The notes below the pieces were generated by a model, which worked only from the letters and a program-made list of their open reading frames with translations, was not told where the DNA came from and searched no databases. The translations under genes were made by a program, and so were the position numbers. Shown one piece after another: positions 17,759 through 27,800 of a DNA stretch of 64,000 nt. Positions within the stretch are counted from its first letter, which is position 1. Each line of letters opens with the position of its first letter. This stretch comes from Betaproteobacteria bacterium UBA1934 (GTDB lineage Bacteria; Pseudomonadota; Gammaproteobacteria; Burkholderiales; Rhodocyclaceae): positions 954,222 to 1,018,221 of the forward strand of contig DDFG01000005.1 in assembly GCA_002337055.1 (NCBI GenBank). Direction: 5' to 3'.

Positions 17759-19957
17759 TCAGATGGCAACCCGGGGAACACTCTGCGGTGCCGGAATGCT
17801 CTTGCAGCGCAAGGTTTCGCTGAGATCGCTGCCCCGGCAAGGCGGGCAGAAATAGAATCCCTGCATCACGTCACATCCCATGGCGACCAGCGCGTCGCGT
17901 TGCGCGCCCGTTTCGACCCCCTCCGCTAATACTTCGAGGCGGAAACCATGCGCAATATTGACGATGGCGCTGATGACAGGCGAGGGGTCACCGGCATTGG
18001 CAATGTCGCCAACAAAGGACTGGTCGATCTTGACGGTATGGACCGCGAAGCGGCGCAGGTAATTTAGAGAAGAGTAGCGCGTGCCGAAATCGTCGATCGA
18101 GACGCGGATGCCGTGTTCGCGCAACTGCCGAACCTTGTCGATAACCTTTTCCGCGTCGTCCATCAGCAAGCTTTCGGTGATTTCTACCTCGATCATCCTG
18201 GGGTTGATACGATGCTGAAAGATCGGCCGGACTACGCGTTGCACGAAGTCAGCGCGTTCGAATTCGATGGCAGAAATATTGACCCCAACCTTGATTCCAT
18301 CGATGCCCTGATTTTTCCACTCTGCTAACTGTCGGCAAGCTTCGTTGATTACCCAATCGCTCAAAGGGAAGATCAGGCCGTTTTCCTCTGCCACCGGGAC
18401 GAAACGGTTTGGCCCGATCAGGCCCCGTTCGGGATGGCGCCAGCGAATAAGCGCCTCGACGCCGATAATCCGATCCTGGCTGATGCTGACTTGTGGCTGG
18501 TAGTGCAATTCGAACTGCTCGCGACGTAAGGCACTGCGCATTTCGTTGTCGAGATCGATGCGTTCGACATGCGTCCGGTTCATTTCCGGTGCAAATGCCA
18601 TGAAGCCGTTCTTGCCGCGTGCCTTGATCTGGTACATGGCGATGTCTGCATTACGCAGCAAGGCGTCGGGCGTGTAGCCATGATCAGGGAATACGGCAAT
18701 GCCGATACTGGCAGTCGTCCGGAATTCCTTGTTGCCGATTGTGAACGGGCGGCACAGTTCGGCGTTGATTTTTTCTGCAATCGTCTGCACGTCATTGACC
18801 TGCACAATGTCGGGCAGCAGTACTGTAAATTCGTCGCCGCCCTGGCGGGACAGTGTATCGCTGACGCGCAGGCAGTCGCGCACGCGTCGTGAGAACTGTT
18901 TCAGCAGTTCGTCGCCCTCGGAATGGCCGTAGGTGTCATTGACCAGCTTGAAGCGGTCGATGTCCATGTACATTACGCCGACCCTATCCTGCCGGCGTTT
19001 CGCCTGGCTGATCGCGTGCTCAAGGCGGTCGCGAAAGAGTACACGGTTGGGCAGGCCGGTCAGCAGGTCGTGGAAGGCCTGGAAGGTGATCATTTCCTCG
19101 GCGCGCTTGCGTTCCGTGATGTCGCGCAGAACACCGGAGGTACCGAGAAAACGTTGCTGGGTGTTTTCCTGCTCCGTCTGGTAAATGCCCTGCGAACTGA
19201 GGATGGCGACGACAGCGCGATTTTCGAAATCCCGGACCTGATCGTTCTTGCAAAGCAGGCGAATCTCCCGGTTGTTGGTGGCGCGAGCGCCGACGCGTCG
19301 TTCGGCAAAGGCAAAGCGCGCCAGTTCGCGGTCGTCCTCGTGGACGATGTCGGAATAATGGCGACCGATCAGCTCTTTGGGGTCGTAGCCCAACAGCGTG
19401 TGCACCCGGCTGTTCATGAAGACGAAGCGTCCGTCGATGTCCAGCGTGTAAATAATGTCCGGCGAATTGTCGATCAGAAAGCGGTGCAGCCGTTCTGACT
19501 GTTCGAGTTGCGCGGTCATCATTGCATGTTCGCGTTCGAGATGACGGCGGCGCAGGGTCATGTCCACGGTGCGCACGAGTTCTTCGGGCTCCGCGCTCTT
19601 TCTGATGAATTCGCAGGCGCCGCGCCGCAGCGCGAGAATTGCCGCATCAATGGTGTCGTCTGCGCTAAAAACGATTACCGACGTTGTCAGCCGGTTTCGC
19701 GAGATCCATTCCATGACCTCGCGACCGCTGATGTCCGGCATGTTCAGGTCGAGAATGACAACGTCGATATCGTGATGACCGAGTCGCGCAATGGCTTCGC
19801 CGCCGCCGTTACACTCTTCGATATGTCGTCCGGTGCCGGCCAGCAGCATGCGATATACGCTGCGCAGGCGTGGCTCGTCGTCGACGATGAGGATGTTCGC
19901 ATTCGCCGGGGCGGCCGTGAGGGGGTTTTCCAGATTGAATCCGGGCATCAGATCCAT
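17759..19957 (-). CDS. Response regulator with PAS, GGDEF and EAL domains (cyclic-di-GMP turnover)
   Basis: 732 residues. REC domain (about 20-135) with acidic pair Asp26/Asp27, phospho-acceptor Asp70 in VVILDLNMPD and Lys120. PAS domain (about 150-285; SPDIIYTLDIDGRFVFMN). GGDEF domain (about 295-455) with intact GGDEF (373-377) and an RxxD inhibitory site (RVSD, 364-367) five residues before it. EAL domain (about 465-715) with GVEALIRW, VEITESLL and SIDDFGTRYSSL. Both catalytic domains look complete, so synthesis and hydrolysis of c-di-GMP are both possible, set by phosphorylation. Strong AGGAGG before the ATG. It follows a histidine kinase that lacks its own receiver by 61 nt, a likely cognate pair. 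Confidence 0.95.
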   Translation of the reverse strand: MDLMPGFNLENPLTAAPANANILIVDDEPRLRSVYRMLLAGTGRHIEECNGGGEAIARLGHHDIDVVILDLNMPDISGREVMEWISRNRLTTSVIVFSADDTIDAAILALRRGACEFIRKSAEPEELVRTVDMTLRRRHLEREHAMMTAQLEQSERLHRFLIDNSPDIIYTLDIDGRFVFMNSRVHTLLGYDPKELIGRHYSDIVHEDDRELARFAFAERRVGARATNNREIRLLCKNDQVRDFENRAVVAILSSQGIYQTEQENTQQRFLGTSGVLRDITERKRAEEMITFQAFHDLLTGLPNRVLFRDRLEHAISQAKRRQDRVGVMYMDIDRFKLVNDTYGHSEGDELLKQFSRRVRDCLRVSDTLSRQGGDEFTVLLPDIVQVNDVQTIAEKINAELCRPFTIGNKEFRTTASIGIAVFPDHGYTPDALLRNADIAMYQIKARGKNGFMAFAPEMNRTHVERIDLDNEMRSALRREQFELHYQPQVSISQDRIIGVEALIRWRHPERGLIGPNRFVPVAEENGLIFPLSDWVINEACRQLAEWKNQGIDGIKVGVNISAIEFERADFVQRVVRPIFQHRINPRMIEVEITESLLMDDAEKVIDKVRQLREHGIRVSIDDFGTRYSSLNYLRRFAVHTVKIDQSFVGDIANAGDPSPVISAIVNIAHGFRLEVLAEGVETGAQRDALVAMGCDVMQGFYFCPPCRGSDLSETLRCKSIPAPQSVPRVAI

Positions 19958-20018
19958 GACGCCTCCTGGCGCATGAAAAGAGGTTGCGCAAATGCAACGA
20001 TGACAATAGCGGAACGCA

Positions 20019-22175
20019 TCAACAAGGCTCGCATGGCAGCAGCAGGGTGAAAGTGGTTCCTACGCCCGGCTTTGTGCGGCAGGCGATCCGCGCGCCGATC
20101 TGGGCGACCAGCGTGGCGACAATCGACAGCCCCATCCCGCGGCCCTCTGTGGGCGCGCTATCCGGGTCGAACAGGCGTGCTAGCGCCGCCGGCGGGATGC
20201 CGGGGCCGTTGTCGGCGATGACGAGTTCAACAAAACGCTGACCTTCCTGCACCAGACCGTCGTTGATGGCGATTTCAAGGCGTCCGCCTTTCGGGAGTGC
20301 CTCGGATGCGTTCTTCCAGAGATTTAGCAGGATCTGCTTGAGCGTGTCGCGGTCACAGCGAACCCCTTCGACAGCGTCGCTGGCCGTGACGACCGCTTCG
20401 ACGCCCCGGTTTTTGAACAGGCCTTGCTCGTACAGGACGAGCATCTCGCGTACCAGCGCGACGACATCGGCGCCGCCTGTTGCCTGCGTCATAGCGGGAA
20501 TTTCGCTCAAGCGCCGCACAATCGAGGCGACGCGGTCGATTTCCTCGCGCAGGACGCCCAGCTCTTCATGCAATTTGATCTCGGTGGGTAATTTGCTGTC
20601 GAGCACCTTGAGGTAACCCTTGATTATTCCCAACGGATTGCCTGCTTCGTGAACCACGCGCCGTGCCTGCCGCTCGAAGCGGGCGGTCGCTTCGTCTTCT
20701 GCCTGTTTGCGATAGCGTAGGGCGTCGTGCCAGGCTTCGAGGCTGAGTGCGGCGATGCGACCGAAATTGAGGATCCACGGCAGTCTGCGTTTCAGTCGCC
20801 CGTATTGGCTGCCGCTCAGCCCGAAAGCGATGACGCCCAGACAATTGCGGCGCCCGTTTAAGGGGATGCACAGCAAGCCTTCGGTGCCGAAAACGCGCGC
20901 GAATTGCTGATCTATCAGCGCTGCTGGTTGTGGATATTCGGCATCGAACGATGACAGCGCGCGCCCGCTCGCAGCGGCCGCCGCGACCAGGCAGTGGGGC
21001 GCATCGACGCGAATCGAGGCATGGCGGAAGAGCGGTGGCTGGTTGCCGAAGCGTGCGGCGGAGAGCCGTTCGCTTTCCCCTTCGCGCAGGAAGAAGGCGA
21101 TATGACCAAGATCGAACAGGATACGGGCGGATTCACGCAGCGACAACAGCAACTCGGCATCGCTTTCAATCCCGAACAGATCGCGCTGCAACGGCTGCAT
21201 CAGCGCCATGTCCCGTACCATGGCCTGAAGTTCGCCGTCGGCATCCGCCTCGCTGTCGGGAGGCACCGGCGCGACGGCGACTTCGGGTAGGTCACCCGCT
21301 GCCGTCGCTAGATTAAGGCCAATCGCCTCGGCAATCTGGCCGCCCCGCTCGCCGCATCGCCGACGTATGGCCTCTGCCTCTGCCGCCACCGCGTCGCCAA
21401 GCAGCTTTGCAATCAGTGTTTCCGTTTCGGCCGGCAGTGGTGCCGGGCTGGTTGCCAGCAGGTGCGCCAGCCAGACAATGCGTGGCAAGGGGCCTGCCGT
21501 GGCGATTTCGGCCGCTGTAGCGTGATGAAAGAGGATGCCGTCGCCGACGGCGAAATCGAACTGCCACTTGTCCGTCATCCAGGTACCGACCTGGGCGTGC
21601 GTAAAGCCGAGTTGTTCGGTCTCCAGGCGGCAGAGATCGACTTCATCGCTGGCCGTGGCCAGAATTTGAGCGTAGGTGCTGCCCAAGCCCGACAACAAGA
21701 CAAGTTCTCCGGCATCGTGCAACAGGCCGGCCAGATAAGCCTCTTCGGGTTGCGCGTAGGCGCAGCTCGCAGCCAGCTCGCGCGCGGCTTCGGCAACGAC
21801 GAGGGAATGCCGCCAGAAGGGGCTAAGGTCCGAACGGATGGTTTCCTGGCGGCGCTCGAAAACGCTTTGCAAGGCCAGGCAGGTGGCCATCGAACGGATC
21901 AGGCGGGTGCCCAGCGACGTGAGACAATGGGCGACGCTGGTTAGCGCCGCACCCCGTCGCAAGCCGGGTGAATTGGCGGCGGCGAGCACACGTGCGCAAA
22001 GGCCGGGGTCCTGTTCCACGATGCGGGCCAGTTCAGATACGGTACGACCATCTTCCTCGACAGAGCGGATTAGCCGCAGAAGGGCTTCTGGCAGCGGGCG
22101 AACCTTGGCTGACTCGATAGCGCGTTGCAGCCCTTCGGGCAAGGTGTGCTGGGCAAACGAGGACGAGGCGTTCAC
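20019..22175 (-). CDS. HDOD domain-GAF-like-histidine kinase fusion
   Basis: 718 residues from a GTG at 22175 (GAGG 6 nt upstream; an in-frame TTG two codons earlier is too close to that site). An HDOD domain fills about residues 10-220 (LPEALLRLIRSVEEDG, VAHCLTSLGTRLIRS, YLAGLLHDAGELVLL). A GAF-like region follows (about 330-485; GLLCIPLNGRRNCLGVIAFG). The C-terminal kinase has the H-box VVHEAGNPLGIIKGYL (His509), an N-box LLNLWKNASEAL, DNGPGIP and GRGMGLSIV. No TM segment or receiver is present, so it is a cytosolic kinase needing a separate regulator. The adjacent REC-PAS-GGDEF-EAL protein is the obvious candidate. Confidence 0.93.
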   Translation of the reverse strand: MNASSSFAQHTLPEGLQRAIESAKVRPLPEALLRLIRSVEEDGRTVSELARIVEQDPGLCARVLAAANSPGLRRGAALTSVAHCLTSLGTRLIRSMATCLALQSVFERRQETIRSDLSPFWRHSLVVAEAARELAASCAYAQPEEAYLAGLLHDAGELVLLSGLGSTYAQILATASDEVDLCRLETEQLGFTHAQVGTWMTDKWQFDFAVGDGILFHHATAAEIATAGPLPRIVWLAHLLATSPAPLPAETETLIAKLLGDAVAAEAEAIRRRCGERGGQIAEAIGLNLATAAGDLPEVAVAPVPPDSEADADGELQAMVRDMALMQPLQRDLFGIESDAELLLSLRESARILFDLGHIAFFLREGESERLSAARFGNQPPLFRHASIRVDAPHCLVAAAAASGRALSSFDAEYPQPAALIDQQFARVFGTEGLLCIPLNGRRNCLGVIAFGLSGSQYGRLKRRLPWILNFGRIAALSLEAWHDALRYRKQAEDEATARFERQARRVVHEAGNPLGIIKGYLKVLDSKLPTEIKLHEELGVLREEIDRVASIVRRLSEIPAMTQATGGADVVALVREMLVLYEQGLFKNRGVEAVVTASDAVEGVRCDRDTLKQILLNLWKNASEALPKGGRLEIAINDGLVQEGQRFVELVIADNGPGIPPAALARLFDPDSAPTEGRGMGLSIVATLVAQIGARIACRTKPGVGTTFTLLLPCEPC

Positions 22176-22256
22176 GCGCAACCTCGGGCGGCGAAAGAGC
22201 CGGGGAGTAGGATAGAAGCGCGCATGAAATCTGAGGTCGGCATATGACCTAGTGTG

Positions 22257-22285
22257 CCATAAGAATTAAGGCGCAATATTATCAA
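22257..22285 (-). promoter_or_regulatory. Possible sigma70-type promoter for the HDOD kinase gene
   Basis: On the minus strand a TTGATA (22285-22280) is followed after 17 nt by TTATGG (22262-22257), about 80 nt before the kinase start, in an AT-rich gap between DUF3334 and the kinase. The -10 match is poor, so this is tentative. Confidence 0.28.
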
Positions 22286-22364
22286 TAACTTGCCGAAAAT
22301 ACTTAAAGATTTTTATTGATTCCTTGCTATCTCACGGCGAGTTGGCGAAAAGCCGACAGTGCGA

Positions 22365-23060
22365 TCACATGCCCAGCGACGACAGCAAATCGTCATGATC
22401 TTCCTTTGGTGGCGCCTTGGGGAGCGCAGGCTTGGCTTTCTTGGCAGCAACCTGAGCGATGACTTCGTCCGGATCGGTTTCCTCGTGAGCGTCGAAGTCG
22501 TGCAGCTTGATGAATTCAGTGCGATCCGTGGCCAACTCCAGATAGAAGATATTGTTGCTGGCGGTAAAGAAGGTGACACGTCGCGCCTCCGGGTTGTCGA
22601 GGTTGGTGTCGACGCTGAGCATGACCTGCTTGTTCAAGACCAACATTTTGGGCTGATTCTGGGTGATGTGGGTTTGCAGTTCGCGACCGACCTTACCGGT
22701 GAAATCACCCACGATCTGGTTCATCAACTCGCCCATGACGTTCGAGACATCGTCCGATGTGTGAGAAGCCGCCAAATCCTCCTTGGCCATGCCCATATTA
22801 AGCAGGTAGTTCTGGTATAGCTCCATGGCCGCCGCCGCGGAAAAATTGATGACCACGAGACCGGAAAATCCGCCGTCGAACAAGACAAAGCAGCCAATAT
22901 CCGGCTTCAGGCAGGTCTTGGAAATGCGTTGCACCATACCCGAGTAGCGGATATCGCCCTGAGTGGCAACACTGAGTACCTTGGTGACCGAATTGCACAG
23001 ACTGATTAGCAGGTCTTCGGTGCCGAAAACCACGTTGGTGTCATTCTTGGTCGCGTTCAT
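22365..23060 (-). CDS. DUF3334 family protein (CheX/CheC-like fold)
   Basis: 231 residues from the ATG at 23060 (GAGGGAAGA just upstream; an earlier in-frame start at 23084 lacks such a site). The sequence matches what I know of DUF3334: SGMVQRISKTCLKPDIGCF, FDGGFSGLVVINFSA, DDVSNVMGELMNQIVGDFTG, LQTHITQNQPKMLV, YLELATDRTEFIKLHDF. The ENxxxN-like helix (VMGELMNQIVGDF) recalls CheX/CheC phosphatases, though function is unknown. An acidic and Lys/Pro-rich tail follows. It precedes the HDOD kinase by 189 bp, so a link to that signalling block is possible but unproven. Confidence 0.85.
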   Translation of the reverse strand: MNATKNDTNVVFGTEDLLISLCNSVTKVLSVATQGDIRYSGMVQRISKTCLKPDIGCFVLFDGGFSGLVVINFSAAAAMELYQNYLLNMGMAKEDLAASHTSDDVSNVMGELMNQIVGDFTGKVGRELQTHITQNQPKMLVLNKQVMLSVDTNLDNPEARRVTFFTASNNIFYLELATDRTEFIKLHDFDAHEETDPDEVIAQVAAKKAKPALPKAPPKEDHDDLLSSLGM

Positions 23061-23137
23061 GACGTTCTTCCCTCTGGCAGACAACCCAAAGCCACGTTAT
23101 ATCACGGTCCGGCGGCGGAGAGGGAGAGGGCGCCGCG

Positions 23138-23509
23138 TCAGTCCATTGAATGCAGGCCGATCAAGTTGCCCTCGGTATCGAGTACCAGCGCGATGTGGCC
23201 CCATTGTCCGATGCCGAATTTCGGGCGCACGATCTTGCCGCCGGCCGTCTCGGCCCGCGCAGCTTCGACAGCGCAGTCCGCGCAACCGAAATAGATCAGC
23301 GTGCTGTTGCCGCCGGGCGGGCAGCCCTCCATGCGGGCGAGCGCACCTTGCGCGCCGTACCGCTCCGGGTCGCCGGGAAAAGCAAACATTTCCAAGTTGT
23401 CGACCTCCAGCTTTTCGAGCCGGGTCTGGAGCACGCTCTCGTAAAAGGCACGCGCCCGCGACATGTCGTTTACATATATTTCAAACCAACCGACCGGATT
23501 CATGTGCAT
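23138..23509 (-). CDS. VOC family (glyoxalase/bleomycin-resistance-like) protein
   Basis: 123 residues starting MHMNPVGWFEIYVNDMSRA. It has the paired beta-alpha-beta-beta-beta layout of the vicinal oxygen chelate fold: WFEIYVNDMSRARAFYESVL in the first half, and TLIYFGCADCAVEAARAETA then GHIALVLDTEGNLIGLHS in the second. VOC proteins of this sort often bind or modify small molecules. The metal-binding pattern is not clear enough to name a reaction. I chose the start at 23509 because GGAG lies 9 nt upstream. It is divergent from the RND adaptor. Confidence 0.85.
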   Translation of the reverse strand: MHMNPVGWFEIYVNDMSRARAFYESVLQTRLEKLEVDNLEMFAFPGDPERYGAQGALARMEGCPPGGNSTLIYFGCADCAVEAARAETAGGKIVRPKFGIGQWGHIALVLDTEGNLIGLHSMD

Positions 23510-23630
23510 GGATAGGTACTCCGAAATGGTTTGAGAGGGATACAGGCGGCGACCGCCTACTAAGGAACCCGGCTGGGGTGAGCGGACTCCAAACCGGATG
23601 CTCAAGTGGCATAGACTTTCTTCGCTCGAC

Positions 23631-23654
23631 ATCGTTCGCCGAAATTCGAACGAT
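23631..23654. promoter_or_regulatory. Perfect 8+8 palindrome ATCGTTCG-N8-CGAACGAT, candidate operator
   Basis: A 24-bp perfect inverted repeat lies in the 224-bp gap between the VOC gene and the RND adaptor, 79 bp before the adaptor start. Size and symmetry suit a TetR-type or similar dimeric repressor. A second, shorter repeat (TCGCAT-N11-ATGCGA, 23663-23685) is close by. No regulator gene adjoins the pump. Confidence 0.45.
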
Positions 23655-23733
23655 TTCTGGTATCGCATACGCACAATCGATGCGAAGGCCGGTGTTATCA
23701 TGGCTGACCTCGATTTTCCCCCCGGAAATGCAC

Positions 23734-24855
23734 ATGCAAGCACGCTCTAAGAAAATCGCGTTCGCGGTGGTAGCCGTCGTCGCGCTGGCCGCCGTGGGCG
23801 GTGTCCTGATGTCCGGAGGCGAGGCCAAGGCGCCAGCCGCAAAGGCGACGGTGCCGCCGCTCGAATTTGCCGCAGCCGATCTGGCCACGGCCGAAAAACG
23901 CAGTCTCGTCCGCAGCCTCGCTTTCTCCGGCTCGCTTCAGCCGGTGATGCAAGCTACCGTCAAAGCCAAGGTGGCTGGCGACATTGTCGACATCGGCGTA
24001 CGCGAAGGCCAGTCGGTGCGGCTCGGCCAACTCCTGCTGCGCATCAATCCTGTCAATTTGCAGGCGCAGTTCGACGCGCAGCAGGCCGCGCTGGAAAAAG
24101 CTCGTGCCGAATTTTCCATTGCCAGCAAGAACCGTGACAACAACGCGTCGCTGTTGAAACAGAAATTCATTTCGCAGAACGCCTTTGATGCGACTCACAG
24201 CCAGTACGACGCCGCTGCCGCCAATGTGCGCGCCGCCGAAGCGCAATTGCGGCTGGCCCAAACCGCGTTGCGCGATGCCAGCGTGGCGGCGCCGCAGGCC
24301 GGCATCGTCTCGCGCCGCTATGTGCAGGCGGGCGAAAAGGTCTCCGTCGACACGCCGCTGATCGGCATTGTCGATCTCGACAAGCTGGAAATCGAGGCGC
24401 CGCTTGCCGCCACCGATGTGGCGGCGGTCAAGGTCGGACAGCCGGTGCGTTTTCAGGTGGACGGGTTTCCGGGGCGCGATTTCGAGGGCAAGGTCGAACG
24501 CATTAACCCGGTCACAGACAATGGTTCGCGCTCGATCACGGTTTATATTTCCGCCTCCAATCCGAAGCAGGCGCTGCGTGGTGGCATGTTCGCGCAGGGC
24601 GTGCTGGAACTGGAGCGCACGCCCGAGTTGCTGGTCGTGCCGGCAACGGCGCTGCGCGAGGAGGCCGGTTCGCATCATGTACTGACTATCGAGGACGGCA
24701 AGCTCGCCAAACGCGAGGTGAAGCCCGGCCTGCGCGACGAACAGCGTGGTCTGGTCGAAGTCCGCGATGGTCTGGCTGCGGGCGCGCAACTCGTTCGCCA
24801 CCGCATTCCCGGCCTCAAGGTCGGCAGCGCGGTCGTCATCAAAGCCGCCGGTTGA
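23734..24855 (+). CDS. RND efflux periplasmic adaptor (membrane fusion protein)
   Basis: 373 residues from the ATG at 23734. The N-terminus MQARSKKIAFAVVAVVALAAVGG is a signal anchor. It has the HlyD/AcrA plan: a lipoyl-like half (VMQATVKAKVAGDIVDIGVREGQSV written as overlapping strands), an alpha-hairpin (about 100-175; AALEKARAEFSIASKNRDNN), the second lipoyl half (VAAPQAGIVSRRYVQAGEKV) and beta-barrel and membrane-proximal domains. It links the inner-membrane pump to an outer-membrane channel; no TolC gene is adjacent, so one encoded elsewhere must serve. The pump gene starts 12 nt downstream. Nearby start codons (23728, 23682) cannot be excluded. Confidence 0.93.
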   Translation: MQARSKKIAFAVVAVVALAAVGGVLMSGGEAKAPAAKATVPPLEFAAADLATAEKRSLVRSLAFSGSLQPVMQATVKAKVAGDIVDIGVREGQSVRLGQLLLRINPVNLQAQFDAQQAALEKARAEFSIASKNRDNNASLLKQKFISQNAFDATHSQYDAAAANVRAAEAQLRLAQTALRDASVAAPQAGIVSRRYVQAGEKVSVDTPLIGIVDLDKLEIEAPLAATDVAAVKVGQPVRFQVDGFPGRDFEGKVERINPVTDNGSRSITVYISASNPKQALRGGMFAQGVLELERTPELLVVPATALREEAGSHHVLTIEDGKLAKREVKPGLRDEQRGLVEVRDGLAAGAQLVRHRIPGLKVGSAVVIKAAG

Positions 24856-24867
24856 GGTCACAACGCC

Positions 24868-27800
24868 ATGTGGATGACGCGCACCAGCATCAATCAGCCT
24901 GTTTTTGCGACCATGGTGATGGTCGCCCTGGTCGTACTCGGCCTGTTTTCATATCAGCGTTTGCGTGTCGAGCAGATGCCGGATGTCAATTTTCCCTTCG
25001 TGTTCGTGCAGGTGCAGTATCCCGGCGCCTCACCCGAGGCGATCGAAAACGACCTGACCAAGCCGATCGAGGAAATCGTCAATACCGTTAACGGCGTCAA
25101 GACGATACGCTCGAACAGCTTCGAGGGGCGCAGCGAAACCTATGTCGAATTCCATCTCTCGGCGGACATGCCGCGCGCTGTGCAGGATCTGCGCGACAAG
25201 ATGGCGCAGATCCGGCCGACCTTCCCGAAGGACGCGAAAGACCCGCTGGTGTTGCGGGCCGATAGCGAGAACAATCAGCCCATCGTCTCGCTGGCGCTGA
25301 CTTCCAGCAAGCGGCCGCTGCGCGAGTTGTCGACGCTTTCCGATCAGGTCGTGGTCAAACGTTTGCAGAACGTCATGGGCGTCGGGCGCGTCACGACCAC
25401 CGGCACGGTCTCGCGGCAGATCGAGATTCGCCTCGATCCGGCCCGGATGCAGGCGCAGAACGTGGGTGTTGACGAGGTCCAGCGGGCGATCCAGGCCGCC
25501 AATCAGGATGTGCCCGCCGGCCTGCTGAACAACAGTCAGGTCGAGCAGTTCGTTCGGATCGAGGGACGCATCAAACAGCCCGACGGGTTTGGCCGGATTA
25601 TCGTCGCCCGCCGCGCCAAGGGGCCGGTGTATCTTTCGGATGTGGCCCAGGTTGTCGATGGCGAGCAGGAGAAACAGTCACTCGCCCGCATCAATGGCGA
25701 ACCGGCAGTGAGCTTCGGGGTGCAGAAGATTCAGGACGCCAACATCGTCGAAGTCGGCAAGGGCGTTCGCGCGGCGGTGGCCGAGCTGCAAAAAACCCTG
25801 CCCGCCGACGTCAAGCTGGAGATTGTCTGGGCCGAGGTCGATTTCATCGAGAATGCGCTGGCCGGCGTCAAGCAGACCATCCTGGAAGGCGGTCTGCTGA
25901 CCATCCTGATCGTTTTCCTCTTCCTGCATTCGTGGCGCTCGACGGTGATTACCGGCCTGACGCTCCCGATTGCGGTGATGTCGAGCTTCATTGCCGTCTA
26001 TGCCTTTGGCTTTACCCTGAATTTCCTGACCCTGATGGCGCTGTCGTTATGCATTGGCTTGCTCATCGACGATGCCATCGTCGTGCGCGAGAACATCGTC
26101 CGCCACCTGGCGATGGGCAAGAGCCACCTTCAGGCCGCTCGGGACGGTACTGAAGAAATCGGCCTGGCGGTGATGGCGACGACCTTCGCCATCGTCGCGG
26201 TGTTTGTGCCGGTGGCCTTCATGCAGGGCATCATCGGCCGTTTCTTCTACCAGTTCGGCATTACCGTTGCCGTGGCGGTGATGGTCTCCCTGTTTGTCAG
26301 TTTCACGCTCGACCCCATGCTTTCCTCGGTCTGGCGCGATCCGGCGGAGGGCCGTTTCCGGCGTGTGCCCTGGCTGGGCCGCTTGATGGAAGGCGTCGAG
26401 CATCAGGTCGAAAGGCTGCACCGTGTCTACGACCGGCTGCTCGGTTGGGCGCTGGCCAACCGCAAGAAAACGCTGGGGCTGGCGCTGGCCATTTTTATCG
26501 GTAGTTTCTTCCTCGTGCCGATGGTGGGTACCGAGTTTGTGCCGGAGGTCGATCAGGGGCGTACGTCGTTCCGCCTCAATACGCCGGTCGGCTCCAGCCT
26601 GGATTACACCGATGCTAAGACGCGGCAGGTCGAGGCGATCATTCGCGAATTCAAGGAAGTCGAGCTGATCACTACCAACGTGGGCACCGATGAAGGACGC
26701 AACTACTCGCGGGTTGATGTCCGTCTGGTAGACCGCAAGAAGACACCGCGGCAGTCGCAGAAAGAGTTCGAGAAGGCGGTGCGCGACCGGATCAAGGCGG
26801 TGCCCGGCATCGAAGTTGCGGTCGGCTACAACCGTCCGATCTGGATCAACCTGCTGGGGCCGTCGCCGGAAGAACTGACCGGCATTACCGATGAGGTGAC
26901 CAAGAAGCTCGGTGCCATTCCCGGTATCGTCGATCTTGAGCACAGCCTGAAAGCGCAAAGCCCGGCGATTGTCGTGCAAGTAAACGAAGCCCTGGCCAGC
27001 GATCTCGGACTGACCGTGCAACAGATTGGTGCGGCGGTAAGGCCCTTTGTCGCCGGTAATGTCATCGGCCGCTGGTTGGCGCCGGACGGGCAAAATTACG
27101 ATATCAACGTTCAGTTGCCGAAAGCCGGACGCCAGAGCGTGGACGACCTCAACCGCCTCTACATCGCCAGCAGTCAGGCCACGGCCGACGGCTCGCCGAG
27201 AATGGTGCCGCTGCATCAGGTCGCCCGCTTTGTGCCTTCTTCCAGCCCGCAGATCATCAAACGACAGGACCTGCAACGCCGCATCGGCATCTACGCCAAC
27301 GTCGAGGGCCGACCAGCTGGCGATGTCGGCAAGGACGTCAGCGCCGCCCTGAAAACCATCGAACTGCCTACCGGCTACCGCTTTGAAATGGCCGGCGACC
27401 AGCAGAACATGGCCGAATCGTTCAACGCCGCGCTCGCCGCGCTGGGGCTGGCGATCATTTTCATCTACCTGATCCTCGCCTCGCAGTTCGGCAGCTTTCT
27501 GCAACCGCTGGCCATCATGGCTTCGCTGCCCTTCTCGCTGGCCGGCGTGTTCATCGCGCTGCTGGTGACGCGGACGACGCTGAACCTGTTCTCCATCATC
27601 GGTTTCATCATGCTGATGGGTCTGGTGACCAAGAACGCCATTTTGCTGGTCGATTTCACCAACCATGGCCGGCGCGAGGGCAAACCTCGCCACCAGGCCA
27701 TTCTCGACGCCGGTCAGGTACGTTTGCGCCCCATCCTGATGACCACGCTGGCGATGATTTTCGGCATGCTGCCCATGGCTGCTGGTCTCGGCGATGGCGG

